A stretch of 64,000 bases of DNA from Azospirillum lipoferum 4B (GTDB taxonomy: Bacteria > Pseudomonadota > Alphaproteobacteria > Azospirillales > Azospirillaceae). Positions 53,942 through 62,810 of this stretch are shown here, piece by piece. The position numbers were made by a program, and so were the translations under genes. Location: positions 1,934,501 to 1,998,500 of the forward strand of contig NC_016622.1 in NCBI RefSeq assembly GCF_000283655.1, read 5' to 3'. Numbering within the stretch: the first letter of the stretch is position 1; the number at the start of each line of letters is the position of its first letter. The notes beneath the pieces were generated by a model that saw only the letters and a list, made by a program, of their open reading frames with translations, was not told the DNA's origin and searched no databases.

Positions 53942-54757
53942 ATGGCAAAGATCGATCGTGGCACCGCTCTGGTGACGGGTGCATCGTCCGGCATCGGTTA
54001 CGCGGCGGCCAAGGCCCTGCAAGCCGCGGGATTCGACGTGTTCGGAACCAGCCGTCACGCGGGCGCTGAAGGCCCCGAGGGCGTTACCATGCTGACCTGC
54101 GACGTCACCGACGACTCATCCGTAGCGGCCCTGGTCGAGGAGGTGATGGACGACGCCGGCCGCATCGATCTGCTGGTCAACAATGCTGGCGTTGGGCTTT
54201 TCGGCGGTGCGGAGGAATCCTCGGTCGCCCAGGCACGGGCATTGTTCGACGTGAACATGTTCGGCGTCATCCGCATGACCAACGCCGTGCTGCCGATCAT
54301 GCGGCGCCAGAAAAGCGGCAGGATCATCAATCTCAGCTCGGCGCACGGATTCATTCCGGCCCCCTATTTCGCGCTCTACGCGGCGACGAAACATGCGGTG
54401 GAGGGTTACTCCCAATCGCTTGACCATGAACTGCGCACGCTCGGCATTCGGGTGACGCTGGTCGAGCCCGCCTATACCCGGACCTCGTTCGATGGAAACC
54501 TCATCAAGCCGGACCGGTCGCTCGACGCCTATGCGTCGGCGCTTGCCGGCGTGACCGTGGCCGTCGAGGATGCGATCAGGAAGGGCGACACGCCCGAGAC
54601 CGTGGCCGAAACCATCGTCAAGGCCGCGACGGACTCCGAACCTAAGCTGCGCTACCCGGCGGGGAAACTGGCCCGCCAAGTCAGCCTCCTGCGCCGATTC
54701 GTCCCGGCCGCCGCCTTCGACAAGAGCCTGCGCAAGATGCTGCGGCTGCCGGTCTGA
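53942..54757 (+). CDS. Short-chain dehydrogenase/reductase
   Basis: 271 residues from ATG 53942. The cofactor-binding TGASSGIGYAAAKAL motif is near residue 13, NNAGVG follows, and the catalytic tetrad includes Ser in INLSSAHGF and the YxxxK motif YAATK. These are classical SDR features, usually NAD(P)H-dependent oxidation or reduction of an alcohol/carbonyl. Divergent from the RND pump across the 55-bp palindrome and 50 bp upstream of the MATE exporter, it probably belongs to a detoxification regulon. Substrate unknown. Confidence 0.88.
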   Translation: MAKIDRGTALVTGASSGIGYAAAKALQAAGFDVFGTSRHAGAEGPEGVTMLTCDVTDDSSVAALVEEVMDDAGRIDLLVNNAGVGLFGGAEESSVAQARALFDVNMFGVIRMTNAVLPIMRRQKSGRIINLSSAHGFIPAPYFALYAATKHAVEGYSQSLDHELRTLGIRVTLVEPAYTRTSFDGNLIKPDRSLDAYASALAGVTVAVEDAIRKGDTPETVAETIVKAATDSEPKLRYPAGKLARQVSLLRRFVPAAAFDKSLRKMLRLPV

Positions 54758-54807
54758 TCCCGTTTCGTGAGGAAATCCGTCGCATCCGCTGCAAGGAAGG
54801 AGAGTCC

Positions 54808-56232
54808 ATGACCGCCCTGTCCCGTCGGGAGGGTCCGGCGGCCCCGGCGCCCGCCTACAAAATGCCGCCCGGCGTTCTCGACGGGCCGGTGGTGCCGACG
54901 ATGCTCCGCCTCGCGGTGCCGACGACCCTGGTGCTGATCGTCCAGACGCTGGTCGGGGTGGTTGAGACCTGGTTCGTCGGCTTTCTCGGGACCGATGCGC
55001 TCGCCGGGGTCGCCCTGGTCTTTCCCGTGCTCATGCTCATGCAGATGATGGCGAATGGCGGCATCGGCGGCGGCGTCTCCTCTGCCGTCGCGCGGGCCTT
55101 GGGGGCGAAACGCCGCGAGGAGGCCGAAGCGCTGGTCTGGCACGCGGTCGTCCTGGCCGGCGCATTCGGCATCCTCTTCACGGTGGCGGCACTCCTTGCC
55201 GGACCGATCCTCTATAGCGCGATGGGGGGAACCGGACCGGCGCTGACGGCGGCGCTCACCTATTCCGGGGTCGTGTTCGCCGGCTCCATCCCGGTCTGGC
55301 TCACCGCCCTGCTGTCGTCGGCCCTTCGCGGCGCCGGGAATGTGAGGGTGCCGGCGCTGGTGATCTCGGCCGGCACCGTGCTCCTCATCCTCCTGTCGCC
55401 GGCCCTGATCTTCGGCTGGGGCCCGTTTCCCCGTCTCGGCGTTGCCGGCGGCGGGGCCGCGGTGGTCGTCTACTATCTGTTCGCGGCGCTTGCGCTGACG
55501 CTGTATCTGCGCTCTTCGAAGAGCCTCCTGATGCTGAGGATTGTTCCCCTGCGTGCCGGCCTGTTCAAGGATATCCTCGGGGTCGGTTTCCTCTCGGCGA
55601 TTGGCACCGTCCAGGTCAATCTCACCGTCACCCTCGTCACCGCCGCGGTCGGCCGGTTCGGCGCCGATGCCATCGCCGGGTACGGCATAGCCTCGCGGCT
55701 CGATTACATCCAGATTCCGCTGATCTTCGGGCTCGGCACCGCCTTGGTCACCATGGTCGGCCACAACATCGGGGCCGGGCAGGTGGCGCGGGCACGCCGC
55801 GTCGCCTGGATCGGGGCCGCTTTCGCCTTCGGGCTGACCGAGGTCATCGGCCTTGCCGCCGCATTCTTCCCACAAGCCTGGATCGGCCTGTTCAGCGACG
55901 ATCCCCAGGTGCTGGCGATGGGCACCCTCTATCTGCGGATCGTGGCGCCGGTTTACGGTGCGGTCGGGCTGGGGCTGGCGCTCTATTTCGCCAGCCAGGG
56001 AGCCAAGCGTGTCCTGTTTCCCGTCCTGGCCGGCACCGTCCGCATGATCATCGCCGCCTTCATCGGCTGGGCGGCGGTGATCTGGTTCGGTGCCGGACTT
56101 TCGACCCTGTTCCAGATCACGGCCCTGGCAGCGGTTTCGTATGGTCTTCTGACGGCCGCCGCGATGATAGGCGATGCCTGGGGCCGGCATCACGCGTCCC
56201 ATCCGCTACCTCGGAGACGCCCTGCGGAGTAG
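54808..56232 (+). CDS. MATE-family efflux transporter
   Basis: 474 residues from ATG 54808 with AAGGAGAG upstream. About twelve hydrophobic segments are arranged in two halves, for example TTLVLIVQTLVGVVETWFVG at the start and AIAGYGIASRLDYIQIPLIF in the second half, as in multidrug and toxic compound extrusion pumps. Such proteins export cationic drugs or metabolites using sodium or proton gradients. It is in the SDR operon and upstream of two TetR genes, which suggests drug- or metabolite-induced expression. Confidence 0.9.
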   Translation: MTALSRREGPAAPAPAYKMPPGVLDGPVVPTMLRLAVPTTLVLIVQTLVGVVETWFVGFLGTDALAGVALVFPVLMLMQMMANGGIGGGVSSAVARALGAKRREEAEALVWHAVVLAGAFGILFTVAALLAGPILYSAMGGTGPALTAALTYSGVVFAGSIPVWLTALLSSALRGAGNVRVPALVISAGTVLLILLSPALIFGWGPFPRLGVAGGGAAVVVYYLFAALALTLYLRSSKSLLMLRIVPLRAGLFKDILGVGFLSAIGTVQVNLTVTLVTAAVGRFGADAIAGYGIASRLDYIQIPLIFGLGTALVTMVGHNIGAGQVARARRVAWIGAAFAFGLTEVIGLAAAFFPQAWIGLFSDDPQVLAMGTLYLRIVAPVYGAVGLGLALYFASQGAKRVLFPVLAGTVRMIIAAFIGWAAVIWFGAGLSTLFQITALAAVSYGLLTAAAMIGDAWGRHHASHPLPRRRPAE

Positions 56233-56269
56233 GTCGAGGTGGAGAATTGTGTCAGTCATCCATATCTCC

Positions 56270-56294
56270 TATAGATGTCAGTCGAAATCTAAAT
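56270..56294. promoter_or_regulatory. TetR operator half site before tetR
   Basis: Starting tatagatgtc and ending aatctaaat, these 25 bases match the right arm of the 53805-53859 palindrome at about 20 positions. The site is just ahead of the ribosome site of the TetR gene at 56306 and could mediate autoregulation. Confidence 0.55.
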
Positions 56295-56305
56295 AGGAGC
56301 GTACC

Positions 56306-56884
56306 ATGCGTGTGAGTCGCATTCAGGCTGAGGAAAACCGGCAGACTGTGATCAACGTGGCCAGCCGTCTTTTTCGGGAGCACGGTTTCGACGGCATCGG
56401 TCTCAAGGATTTGATGGAGACGGCGGGCCTGACCCAGGGTGCCTTCTACAAGCAGTTTGCCTCTAAGGAGGATTTGGCGGCTCAGGCGTCGACGCGGGCG
56501 TTGGAGAGCGCTTACTGCCGATGGACCGCTGCGGCCACTGCAAATCCAGAGGATCCGCTTGGCCCGGTGATCGGCTTCTATCTCAGCGCCGGGCACCGCG
56601 AGGAAAAGTCCGACGGCTGCCCGATCGTGGCGCTCGGTTCCGATGCCGCCAGACATGGCGTCGCGGTGAAGGCGTCGTTCGAAGCCGGGATCAGGACTCA
56701 TCTCGACATCCTCGAACGCCTGATTTCGGAAACGCAGGGCGAAGAGTTCAAAAGCAGGGCAATGGCGATTCTATCACTGATGGTCGGTGCGCTGACGCTC
56801 TCGCGTGTCGTCAACGATCCCGGCTTTGCTCAGGCCTTTCTGGATACGGCTGCTGCGCAAGTCCGGAATATTGCCGCCGCGTGA
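56306..56884 (+). CDS. TetR-family repressor
   Basis: 192 residues from ATG 56306 with AGGAG upstream. The N-terminal helix-turn-helix (VASRLFREHGFDGIGLKDLM and TQGAFYKQFASKEDL) is typical of TetR proteins, followed by a helical ligand-binding domain. Its promoter shares a half site with the pump/SDR operator, so it is the best candidate repressor of the efflux genes and itself. The second half (GCPIVALGSDAARHG) resembles TetR members related to AcrR/NemR types. Confidence 0.9.
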   Translation: MRVSRIQAEENRQTVINVASRLFREHGFDGIGLKDLMETAGLTQGAFYKQFASKEDLAAQASTRALESAYCRWTAAATANPEDPLGPVIGFYLSAGHREEKSDGCPIVALGSDAARHGVAVKASFEAGIRTHLDILERLISETQGEEFKSRAMAILSLMVGALTLSRVVNDPGFAQAFLDTAAAQVRNIAAA

Positions 56885-56931
56885 CCGGGCATGACCACAC
56901 CGTGAACTGGTCGATCGGAGGGTGTTTGACC

Positions 56932-57555
56932 ATGCCAGCAGGTACATCCGTCCGGCGAACCGCAATCCTGACGATCGCCGGCCGAGCCTTTCTTCGACAG
57001 GGCTATGCCGATGCCTCGATGGATGGTATCGCCGCCGAGGTGGGCGGCTCCAAGAGCACGCTCTATCGTTATTTCCCTTCCAAAGCGGCGCTGTTCGCAG
57101 CCTATGTCGAGGAAATCGGGACTTTGACCTGGTCCGCTCTTGCCGCTGTACAGGTGGAGGAAAAGGGAACCGAGGCTGTACTGGAGGACACGGCGCGAGC
57201 CTATCTGGACTTGATACTGTCCCCTTCAGCGCTTGCCGTGACCCGCCTCGTGATGGCTGAAACCGGTCGTTTTCCGGAGATTGGCCGCATCTTCTACGAG
57301 CGCGGAATTCGGCGCGCGGAAAGTCAAATCGCAGCCATATTGCAGCGTTTGGCAGAGCGGAGTGACGTACCCGGCTGGAACTTTCTGGCACTGCCCGGCG
57401 CTGCTGCTCATTTCCGGGCTCTCTGTGAAGCCGGTCTGCATGAGAAATGCCTGTGGGGTGTATACGAATCGGCTTCCCCGGAAGATGTTGGTAGCGTTGC
57501 CCAGCAGGCGGTCGCCCGCTTCCTGCGAGGCTGTCTGGGACAAATTTATCTTTGA
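56932..57555 (+). CDS. Second TetR-family regulator
   Basis: 207 residues from ATG 56932 with GGAGGG about 10 bases upstream. The helix-turn-helix is seen in GRAFLRQGYADASMDGIAAE and GGSKSTLYRYFPSKAAL. The C-terminal domain (LVMAETGRFPEIGRIFYERG) is common in regulators of RND pumps. It lies 47 bp after the first TetR gene and may be co-transcribed. An upstream frame reaches 56521 but has no family similarity. Its stop is 35 bp from the IS3 element, which may have removed a downstream gene. Confidence 0.88.
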   Translation: MPAGTSVRRTAILTIAGRAFLRQGYADASMDGIAAEVGGSKSTLYRYFPSKAALFAAYVEEIGTLTWSALAAVQVEEKGTEAVLEDTARAYLDLILSPSALAVTRLVMAETGRFPEIGRIFYERGIRRAESQIAAILQRLAERSDVPGWNFLALPGAAAHFRALCEAGLHEKCLWGVYESASPEDVGSVAQQAVARFLRGCLGQIYL

Positions 57556-57643
57556 TTTTCAAAACAATGAGAAGAAGCGAATGGGATTTTTGAACCGCCC
57601 CGGGTTTGTCGGAGGCCCCATCTTCTGAGAGACTGGGGTCCTC

Positions 57644-57973
57644 ATGACGAAACAGGCATCACCCAAATACGCCCCTGAAGTGCGCGAGCGCGCGGTTCGG
57701 ATGGTGTTCGAGCACGAAGGCGAGCATGCCTCGCAGTGGGCGGCGATCAGTTCGATCGCGGCGAAGATCGGCTGCACTCCGGAAACGCTGCGGGGCTGGG
57801 TCCGGCAGGCCGAGCGTGACCAGGGCAAGCGGCCGGGGCCGACAACGGACGAGCAGGAACGGATCAAGGCTTTGGAGCGTGAGGTGCGGGAGCTGCGCCA
57901 GGCGAATGAGATCCTACGCAAGGCGTCGGCGTATTTCGCCCAGGCGGAGCTCGACCGCCCGTTCAAGAAATGA
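57644..57973 (+). CDS. IS3-family transposase OrfA
   Basis: 109 residues: helix-turn-helix ([20 protein letters not shown]) and a C-terminal leucine-zipper-like helix ([20 protein letters not shown]) used for dimerisation and for the OrfAB fusion. The stop overlaps the orfB start (ATGA). The full OrfAB transposase is normally made by frameshifting near this overlap. Confidence 0.92.
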   Translation: MTKQASPKYAPEVRERAVRMVFEHEGEHASQWAAISSIAAKIGCTPETLRGWVRQAERDQGKRPGPTTDEQERIKALEREVRELRQANEILRKASAYFAQAELDRPFKK

Positions 57974-58875
57974 TCGCCTTCATCGACGCGCACCGCGCCG
58001 TTCACGGGGTCGAGCCGATCTGCCGAGTGCTGCCGATCGCCCCGTCCACCTATTACGCCCATGCCGCCCGACAGGCCGATCCGTCCAAGGCGCCGGCCCG
58101 TTCGCGAAGCGACGCAGTGCTGAGGGAGGCTATCCGGCGGGTCTGGGACGCGAACTTCCAGGTCTATGGGGTACGTAAAGTTTGGCGGCAGTTGCGGCGG
58201 GAGGGTATCGACGTGGCACGCTGCACAGTGGCTCGACTGATGAAGCAGATGGGCTTGAAAGGAGCGATGCGTGGCAAGGTGGTGCGCACCACGATCAGCG
58301 ACCGGGCGGCGTCATGCCCTGCTGACCGGGTGAACCGCCAATTCCAGGCGCCACGCCCAAACGCCCTGTGGTTGGCCGATTTCACGTACGTATCGACATG
58401 GCAGGGCTTCGTCTACGTGGCCTTCGTCATCGACGCCTTCGCGCGCCGCATCGTGGGCTGGCGGGTGTCCAGCACAGCCCACGCCGGCTTCGTTCTGGAT
58501 GCGCTCGAACAGGCACTTCACGACCGCCGACCGGCCAAGGGCTGCGGCCTCATCCATCACTCCGACAGGGGATCGCAATACGTTGCGATTCGCTACACCG
58601 AGCGTCTCACCGAAGCTGGGGTCGAGCCTTCCGTGGGCAGCGTTGGCGATTCCTACGATAACGCGTTGGCCGAGACCATCAACGGTCTCTACAAGACCGA
58701 GGTGATCCGGCGCCGCGGGCCATGGCGCACCTTGGAGGCTGTCGAGTTCGCCACTCTGGAATGGGTCGCCTGGTTCAACCACCGGCGCCTGCTCGAACCC
58801 ATCGGCAACAGTCCTCCCGCCGAGGCCGAAGCGCGGTACTATGCCCAAACCGAGGACGTCGCCAGGGCGGCGTGA
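57970..58875 (+). CDS. IS3-family transposase OrfB (DDE integrase domain)
   Basis: 301 residues. The rve integrase core shows the catalytic residues in LWLADFTYV (Asp), [11 protein letters not shown] (Asp) and [15 protein letters not shown] (Glu), preceded by the HTH_21-type region ([20 protein letters not shown]). Intact, so the element may be active. An end of a relative is preserved at 13917-13960. Confidence 0.92.
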   Translation: MIAFIDAHRAVHGVEPICRVLPIAPSTYYAHAARQADPSKAPARSRSDAVLREAIRRVWDANFQVYGVRKVWRQLRREGIDVARCTVARLMKQMGLKGAMRGKVVRTTISDRAASCPADRVNRQFQAPRPNALWLADFTYVSTWQGFVYVAFVIDAFARRIVGWRVSSTAHAGFVLDALEQALHDRRPAKGCGLIHHSDRGSQYVAIRYTERLTEAGVEPSVGSVGDSYDNALAETINGLYKTEVIRRRGPWRTLEAVEFATLEWVAWFNHRRLLEPIGNSPPAEAEARYYAQTEDVARAA

Positions 58876-58914
58876 CTCAACACAAATGGCCTCCGACAAA
58901 CCCGGGGCGGTTCA

Positions 58915-59363
58915 GTCCCGCACGGCGTGGACATGGGCGAGGATGCCCTGCCCGTAGCGGTCCTCTTTAGGTCGCGAGGACGTGTTCCAGGTCGGCCTTG
59001 GAGCGAGGCCCGAACTCGCCGTCAACGGCGCCGGCGCTGACGCCCAGGTCACACAGGGCCTGCTGGACCTCGGCCGCGGGCTTTTTCAGTGCCGCCTCAA
59101 CGTTCTCGAGAAGGCGCTCACTGTCCAGGATCCGGATCGCCGGCCGCTGTTGTCGGAGGTTGAGCGCAAACTGGAAGAGCGCCTCGCTTTGGCCGCGACG
59201 GAGACCCAGCACGCGGACGAGACCCACGGCAGGAGCAACGCCGATTTCGCTATGGTATGCGGGCGCGCCGGCTCAGGCGAGGTCGAGCCATACCAGGACG
59301 CAACACGCAGTGCGAGGGCCCCGCCGGAGAGCTGAGCATCAGTGGGCGAATGACGCCGAACTC
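58915..59363. other. Remnant DNA between IS3 and the 59-bp repeat
   Basis: Open frames exist on both strands (for example 86 codons on the minus strand, 58967-59227, including LLENVEAALKKPAAEVQQAL). None has a ribosome site or recognised family. This is probably a decayed gene truncated by the IS3 insertion at the right end of the island. Confidence 0.35.
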
Positions 59364-59422
59364 TCAGCAGTCGATCTCGATAATAGGACTATAACGATGA
59401 GAGCACTCCGCTGCTACCATCA
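59364..59422 (+). repeat. 59-bp direct repeat with att core, copy 2
   Basis: Matches 48355-48413 at 58 of 59 bases and ends with the 16-base att core. Beyond it the sequence becomes backbone-like, so I place the right limit of the mobile region here. The next 115 bases to the GGDEF gene include a T-rich run after about 59460 but no gene. Confidence 0.7.
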
Positions 59423-59538
59423 TAGAGAACCCCCTGGTTTCCGGAAGGATGTCAGGGAATTTTTTTCTTTACACATCACCGGGTTGACGCGCCGTCGATT
59501 GCAATTAGACCGATGCGCAATGCCGACTGCGGCCTACC

Positions 59539-60453
59539 CTACCCCATCATCGACTTCGGCAGCGCGATCTGCGGTTCGACCTCCACGCGGTTGCGGCCGG
59601 CGTTCTTGGCGCGGTAGAGGGCGGCGTCGGCGCGGGCCAGCAGGGGTTCGATGCCGGTGTCGGTCGCGTTCAGCCAGCTCAGCCCCAGGCTGACGGTCAC
59701 CGACATCTCGCCTCCGGTCTCCAGCCGGACCGGCATGGCGGCGATGGCCTGGCGCAGGCGCTGGGCGACGGCGTAGGCGTTGACCGGCGGGGTTTCGGGC
59801 ATCACCACGGCGAATTCCTCGCCACCCAGGCGGCCGATGAGGTCGCTGGTGCGCAGCGTCTCCTTGCAGGCCCGCACCGTGCTGCGGATCGCCTCGTCGC
59901 CGGTGGCGTGGCCATAGGTGTCGTTGACCCGCTTGAAATGGTCGATGTCCAGCATCATCACCGACAGCGGGCGCTCGTATCGTCGCGAGCGGACAACCTC
60001 TTCAGCCCCCCTCTCCAGGAAGCGGCGGCGGTTCAGGGCGCCGGTCAGGGCGTCGGTGGTCGCCAGCCGCTCCAGGTCGCGCTGCATCGCCACGACGCGC
60101 GAAGCGGCCAGCAGGCGCGCCGCCGTCCATTTCCAATCCAAGGGCTTGCGCAGGAACTCGTCGGCGCCAGCCTCCACCAGCTCGTGGAACTGGTCGGTCA
60201 TGCTGCCGGGGATCATCAGGATCAGGTAGAGGTGGCGCAGACCCTGGGCGGTGCGCAGGTGCCAGCACAGCTCGATCCCCGTCATGTCGGCAAGGCGGAT
60301 GTCGGCCATCACCACGTCGAAGCGCTCGTTCGCCACCGCCTCGATGGCGGCGGCGCCGGTCTCGACCACGCTCGTCGCGTAGCCCAGCCTCGTCAGCTCA
60401 TACACCATCATGGTCAGGTGACGCGGCGAATCGTCGACGATCAGAATCCGCAA
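59539..60453 (-). CDS. REC-GGDEF response regulator (diguanylate cyclase)
   Basis: 304 residues. The receiver domain starts MRILIVDDSPRH with the phospho-acceptor Asp in VVMADIRL and a conserved Lys in LRKPLD. The C-terminal GGDEF domain has LDIDHFKRVNDTYGHATGDE and the active-site GGEEF, with an RxxD inhibitory site (RTSD) just before it. It should make cyclic di-GMP when phosphorylated and be feedback-inhibited. No partner kinase is adjacent. The domain order resembles the second half of PleD-type regulators. Confidence 0.92.
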   Translation of the reverse strand: MRILIVDDSPRHLTMMVYELTRLGYATSVVETGAAAIEAVANERFDVVMADIRLADMTGIELCWHLRTAQGLRHLYLILMIPGSMTDQFHELVEAGADEFLRKPLDWKWTAARLLAASRVVAMQRDLERLATTDALTGALNRRRFLERGAEEVVRSRRYERPLSVMMLDIDHFKRVNDTYGHATGDEAIRSTVRACKETLRTSDLIGRLGGEEFAVVMPETPPVNAYAVAQRLRQAIAAMPVRLETGGEMSVTVSLGLSWLNATDTGIEPLLARADAALYRAKNAGRNRVEVEPQIALPKSMMG

Positions 60454-60709
60454 ATCGAAAGCTCCCGGCGATCCCTGCCCGTTTATGGAGCATGAGACCC
60501 GACTTGTGCAAATGTCCTTAACGTCATGTCGCAGAACGATAACGAAAAGCGGGGGGTCATACGCAAGTATGTCGTAGGGCGTGTCCGCGTCCGGCTGCCG
60601 CGGCCTGTCTGATGCTTTTGCACATGTTGCCTACCGGGTCGCCCGGTTGCTAATGTCTCATCCAAATTTGTTCGCGGGACAAGCGGACGATATTGCGGGA
60701 GGCACGACC

Positions 60710-62641
60710 ATGGACAGCGCGCGCGCGGCCCACATCGATGAACTCGTCCGTGTCTCCGCAGGCGTGCCGTCAGTCCGCGACGCGATCATCGAAAACTCCT
60801 GGCGCCGCTGCGTCATCGACCACAAGCTGGACCCCACCATCGGGCGCGAGGCCCACATCCTGCCGCAGGAACGGCTGCGCGAGCACCGCGATGCGATGGA
60901 CGAATTCCTGCGCATGGCCCGCTTCGGGCTGGAGGCGCTGTACCGGCAGGTCGCCGGCATGGGCTATGTCCTGCTGCTGACCGACAGCAACGGCGTCACG
61001 GTGGACTTCATCGGCGACCCGACCTTCGACAACCATCTGCGCCGGGCCGGGCTGTATCTGGGCTCCGATTGGAACGAGGGGCATGCCGGCACCTGCGCCG
61101 TCGGCACCTGCATCGCCACGGCCCAGGCGCTGACCGTGCACCAGACCGACCATTTCGACGCCACCCACATCCCGCTGACCTGCACCGCCGCCCCGGTGTT
61201 CGACAGCGGGGGAGAACTGGCGGCAGTTCTGGACATCTCCGCCCTGCATTCGCCGGAGCCGAAGATCAGCCAGTATCTGGCGCTGCAGATGGTGAAGGCC
61301 TATGTCCACAAGATCGAAACCGCCAACCTCTACAACAACTTCCGCCGCGACTGGGTGGTGAAGCTGTCGGCGTCGCAGGAGTTCGCGGAGGTCGATCCCG
61401 ACTTCGTCCTCGCGCTGGACGGCGGCGGGCGGGTGGTCGGCTTCAACCACAAGGCCCATGACCTGCTGGCAGAGGACGGTGTGTCGCCGCTCGGCCGCTC
61501 CTTCGCCGAGCTGTTCGACTGCGAAGTGGACGAGTTGGTCCGCTTCGTCCGCGCCCTGCCGACAGAGCAGCGCACGCTGCGCCTGCGCCGCACCGGCCTG
61601 CCGCTGTTCGCCCAGGCAATGCCGCCGCCGGCGGTGTCCCTGCCCCGCAACCACCCTCATGACCTGGGGAACGACCCGTTGCCGGAGCCGCTGCGCGTGG
61701 TGTCCGGCGGCGACCCGGCGCTGAAGGCGGTGCTGACGCGGGCGGCAAAGCTGGTCAACACCCGCATGAGCCTGTTGATCCATGGCGAGACCGGCACGGG
61801 CAAGGAGCATCTGGCCAAGGCTCTGCACAAGTCCAGCGTCCGCCGCAACAAGCCCTTCGTCGCCGTCAACTGCGCCGCCTTGCCGGAAAACCTGATCGAG
61901 AGCGAGCTGTTCGGCTACGAGCCGGGCTCCTTCACCGGGGCGACGGCGCGCGGCAAGAAGGGTCTGATCCTGGAGGCCGACGGCGGCACCCTGTTCCTGG
62001 ACGAGATCGGCGACATGCCGCTATCGTCGCAAACCCGCCTGCTGCGCGTGCTGGCGGAACGGGAGGTGACGCCCATCGGCCGGACCAAGGCGGTGTCGGT
62101 GGATGTCCGCGTCATCGGCGCCACCCACCGCGATCTGGTGGAACTGGTCAAGGCCGGCAAATTCCGCGACGACTTGTACTTTCGTCTCAACGGCGCGGTG
62201 TTCACCGTGCCGCCGCTGCGCCAGCGCGGGGACCTGGACTGGCTGATCGAAAGGCTGCTGGCCGAGCGGGCGGAGCGTGACGGCGTCGCCTACCGCCTGA
62301 CCCCGGCGGCGCTGGCGGCACTGCGCGGCCACGGCTGGCCGGGCAATGTGCGGGAGTTGGTGAATGCGCTGGACTATGCCTGCGCGGTCAGCGACGGCGG
62401 GCTGATCGACCTCGCCGACATTCCGGAGCCGGTGCAGCACAGCGGCCTGTTCCAGGCCTGGCCGGCGGAGGCGGCGGAAACGGTGGCGGCGGAGGAGGAT
62501 CCCGCCGCGCGGCTGCGCGAGACGCTGCGGCGGCACCATTGGAACGTGTCGGCGACGGCGCGGGCGCTGGGGGTCGACCGGTCGACCATCCACCGGCAGA
62601 TGCACCGCTTCGGCATCGTGGCGCCGCATCGGGCGGAGTGA
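60710..62641 (+). CDS. Sigma-54-dependent activator with GAF domain (AcoR-type)
   Basis: 643 residues from ATG 60710, with GGGAGG 7 bases upstream; a longer frame from 60581 is less likely. The N-terminus (PSVRDAIIENSWRRC) and a GAF-like sensor domain (YVLLLTDSNGVTVDF) lead to a AAA+ domain with Walker A GETGTGKEH, the sigma-54 contact ELFGYEPGSFTGA and LFLDEIGDMPL, then a Fis-type helix-turn-helix (NVSATARALGVDRSTIHRQM). Such activators switch on acetoin/acetone-type catabolic operons. The hydantoinase-type gene converges on it, and the target may be a metabolic operon nearby. Confidence 0.92.
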   Translation: MDSARAAHIDELVRVSAGVPSVRDAIIENSWRRCVIDHKLDPTIGREAHILPQERLREHRDAMDEFLRMARFGLEALYRQVAGMGYVLLLTDSNGVTVDFIGDPTFDNHLRRAGLYLGSDWNEGHAGTCAVGTCIATAQALTVHQTDHFDATHIPLTCTAAPVFDSGGELAAVLDISALHSPEPKISQYLALQMVKAYVHKIETANLYNNFRRDWVVKLSASQEFAEVDPDFVLALDGGGRVVGFNHKAHDLLAEDGVSPLGRSFAELFDCEVDELVRFVRALPTEQRTLRLRRTGLPLFAQAMPPPAVSLPRNHPHDLGNDPLPEPLRVVSGGDPALKAVLTRAAKLVNTRMSLLIHGETGTGKEHLAKALHKSSVRRNKPFVAVNCAALPENLIESELFGYEPGSFTGATARGKKGLILEADGGTLFLDEIGDMPLSSQTRLLRVLAEREVTPIGRTKAVSVDVRVIGATHRDLVELVKAGKFRDDLYFRLNGAVFTVPPLRQRGDLDWLIERLLAERAERDGVAYRLTPAALAALRGHGWPGNVRELVNALDYACAVSDGGLIDLADIPEPVQHSGLFQAWPAEAAETVAAEEDPAARLRETLRRHHWNVSATARALGVDRSTIHRQMHRFGIVAPHRAE

Positions 62642-62663
62642 GGGGGGAAGTGCTACGGCAGGT

Positions 62664-62796
62664 GCCCCCACCCCATCCCTCCCCCGCTGCGCGGGAGAGG
62701 GGGCAGGAGCTTTGCAAGGGTTCAGCGGCAGTCCCCTCTCCCGCAATCGGACCGGCCTTCGGCCGGCCGAGAGCGGGGGAGGGTTAGGGAGGGGGC
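62664..62796. terminator. REP-like inverted repeat between convergent genes
   Basis: A C-rich arm (gccccca...cccccgc, about 62664-62688) is mirrored by a G-rich arm (gcgggggagg...gggggc, about 62773-62796). An internal gccggccttcggccggc hairpin lies within. It separates two converging genes and probably terminates both. Similar elements are common in intergenic regions of related genomes. Confidence 0.5.
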
Positions 62797-62810
62797 ATCA
62801 CACTCCCCCC

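Larger units (their letters stand above)
57591..58914 (+). mobile_element. IS3-family insertion sequence, complete
   Basis: The ends are inverted repeats of at least 27 bases; the left begins tgaaccgccccgggtttgtc and the right ends in its exact complement. Both orfA and orfB are intact. The flanking trinucleotides (ttt left, gtc right) differ, so no target duplication is visible. This suggests a later rearrangement using the element. Confidence 0.9.
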
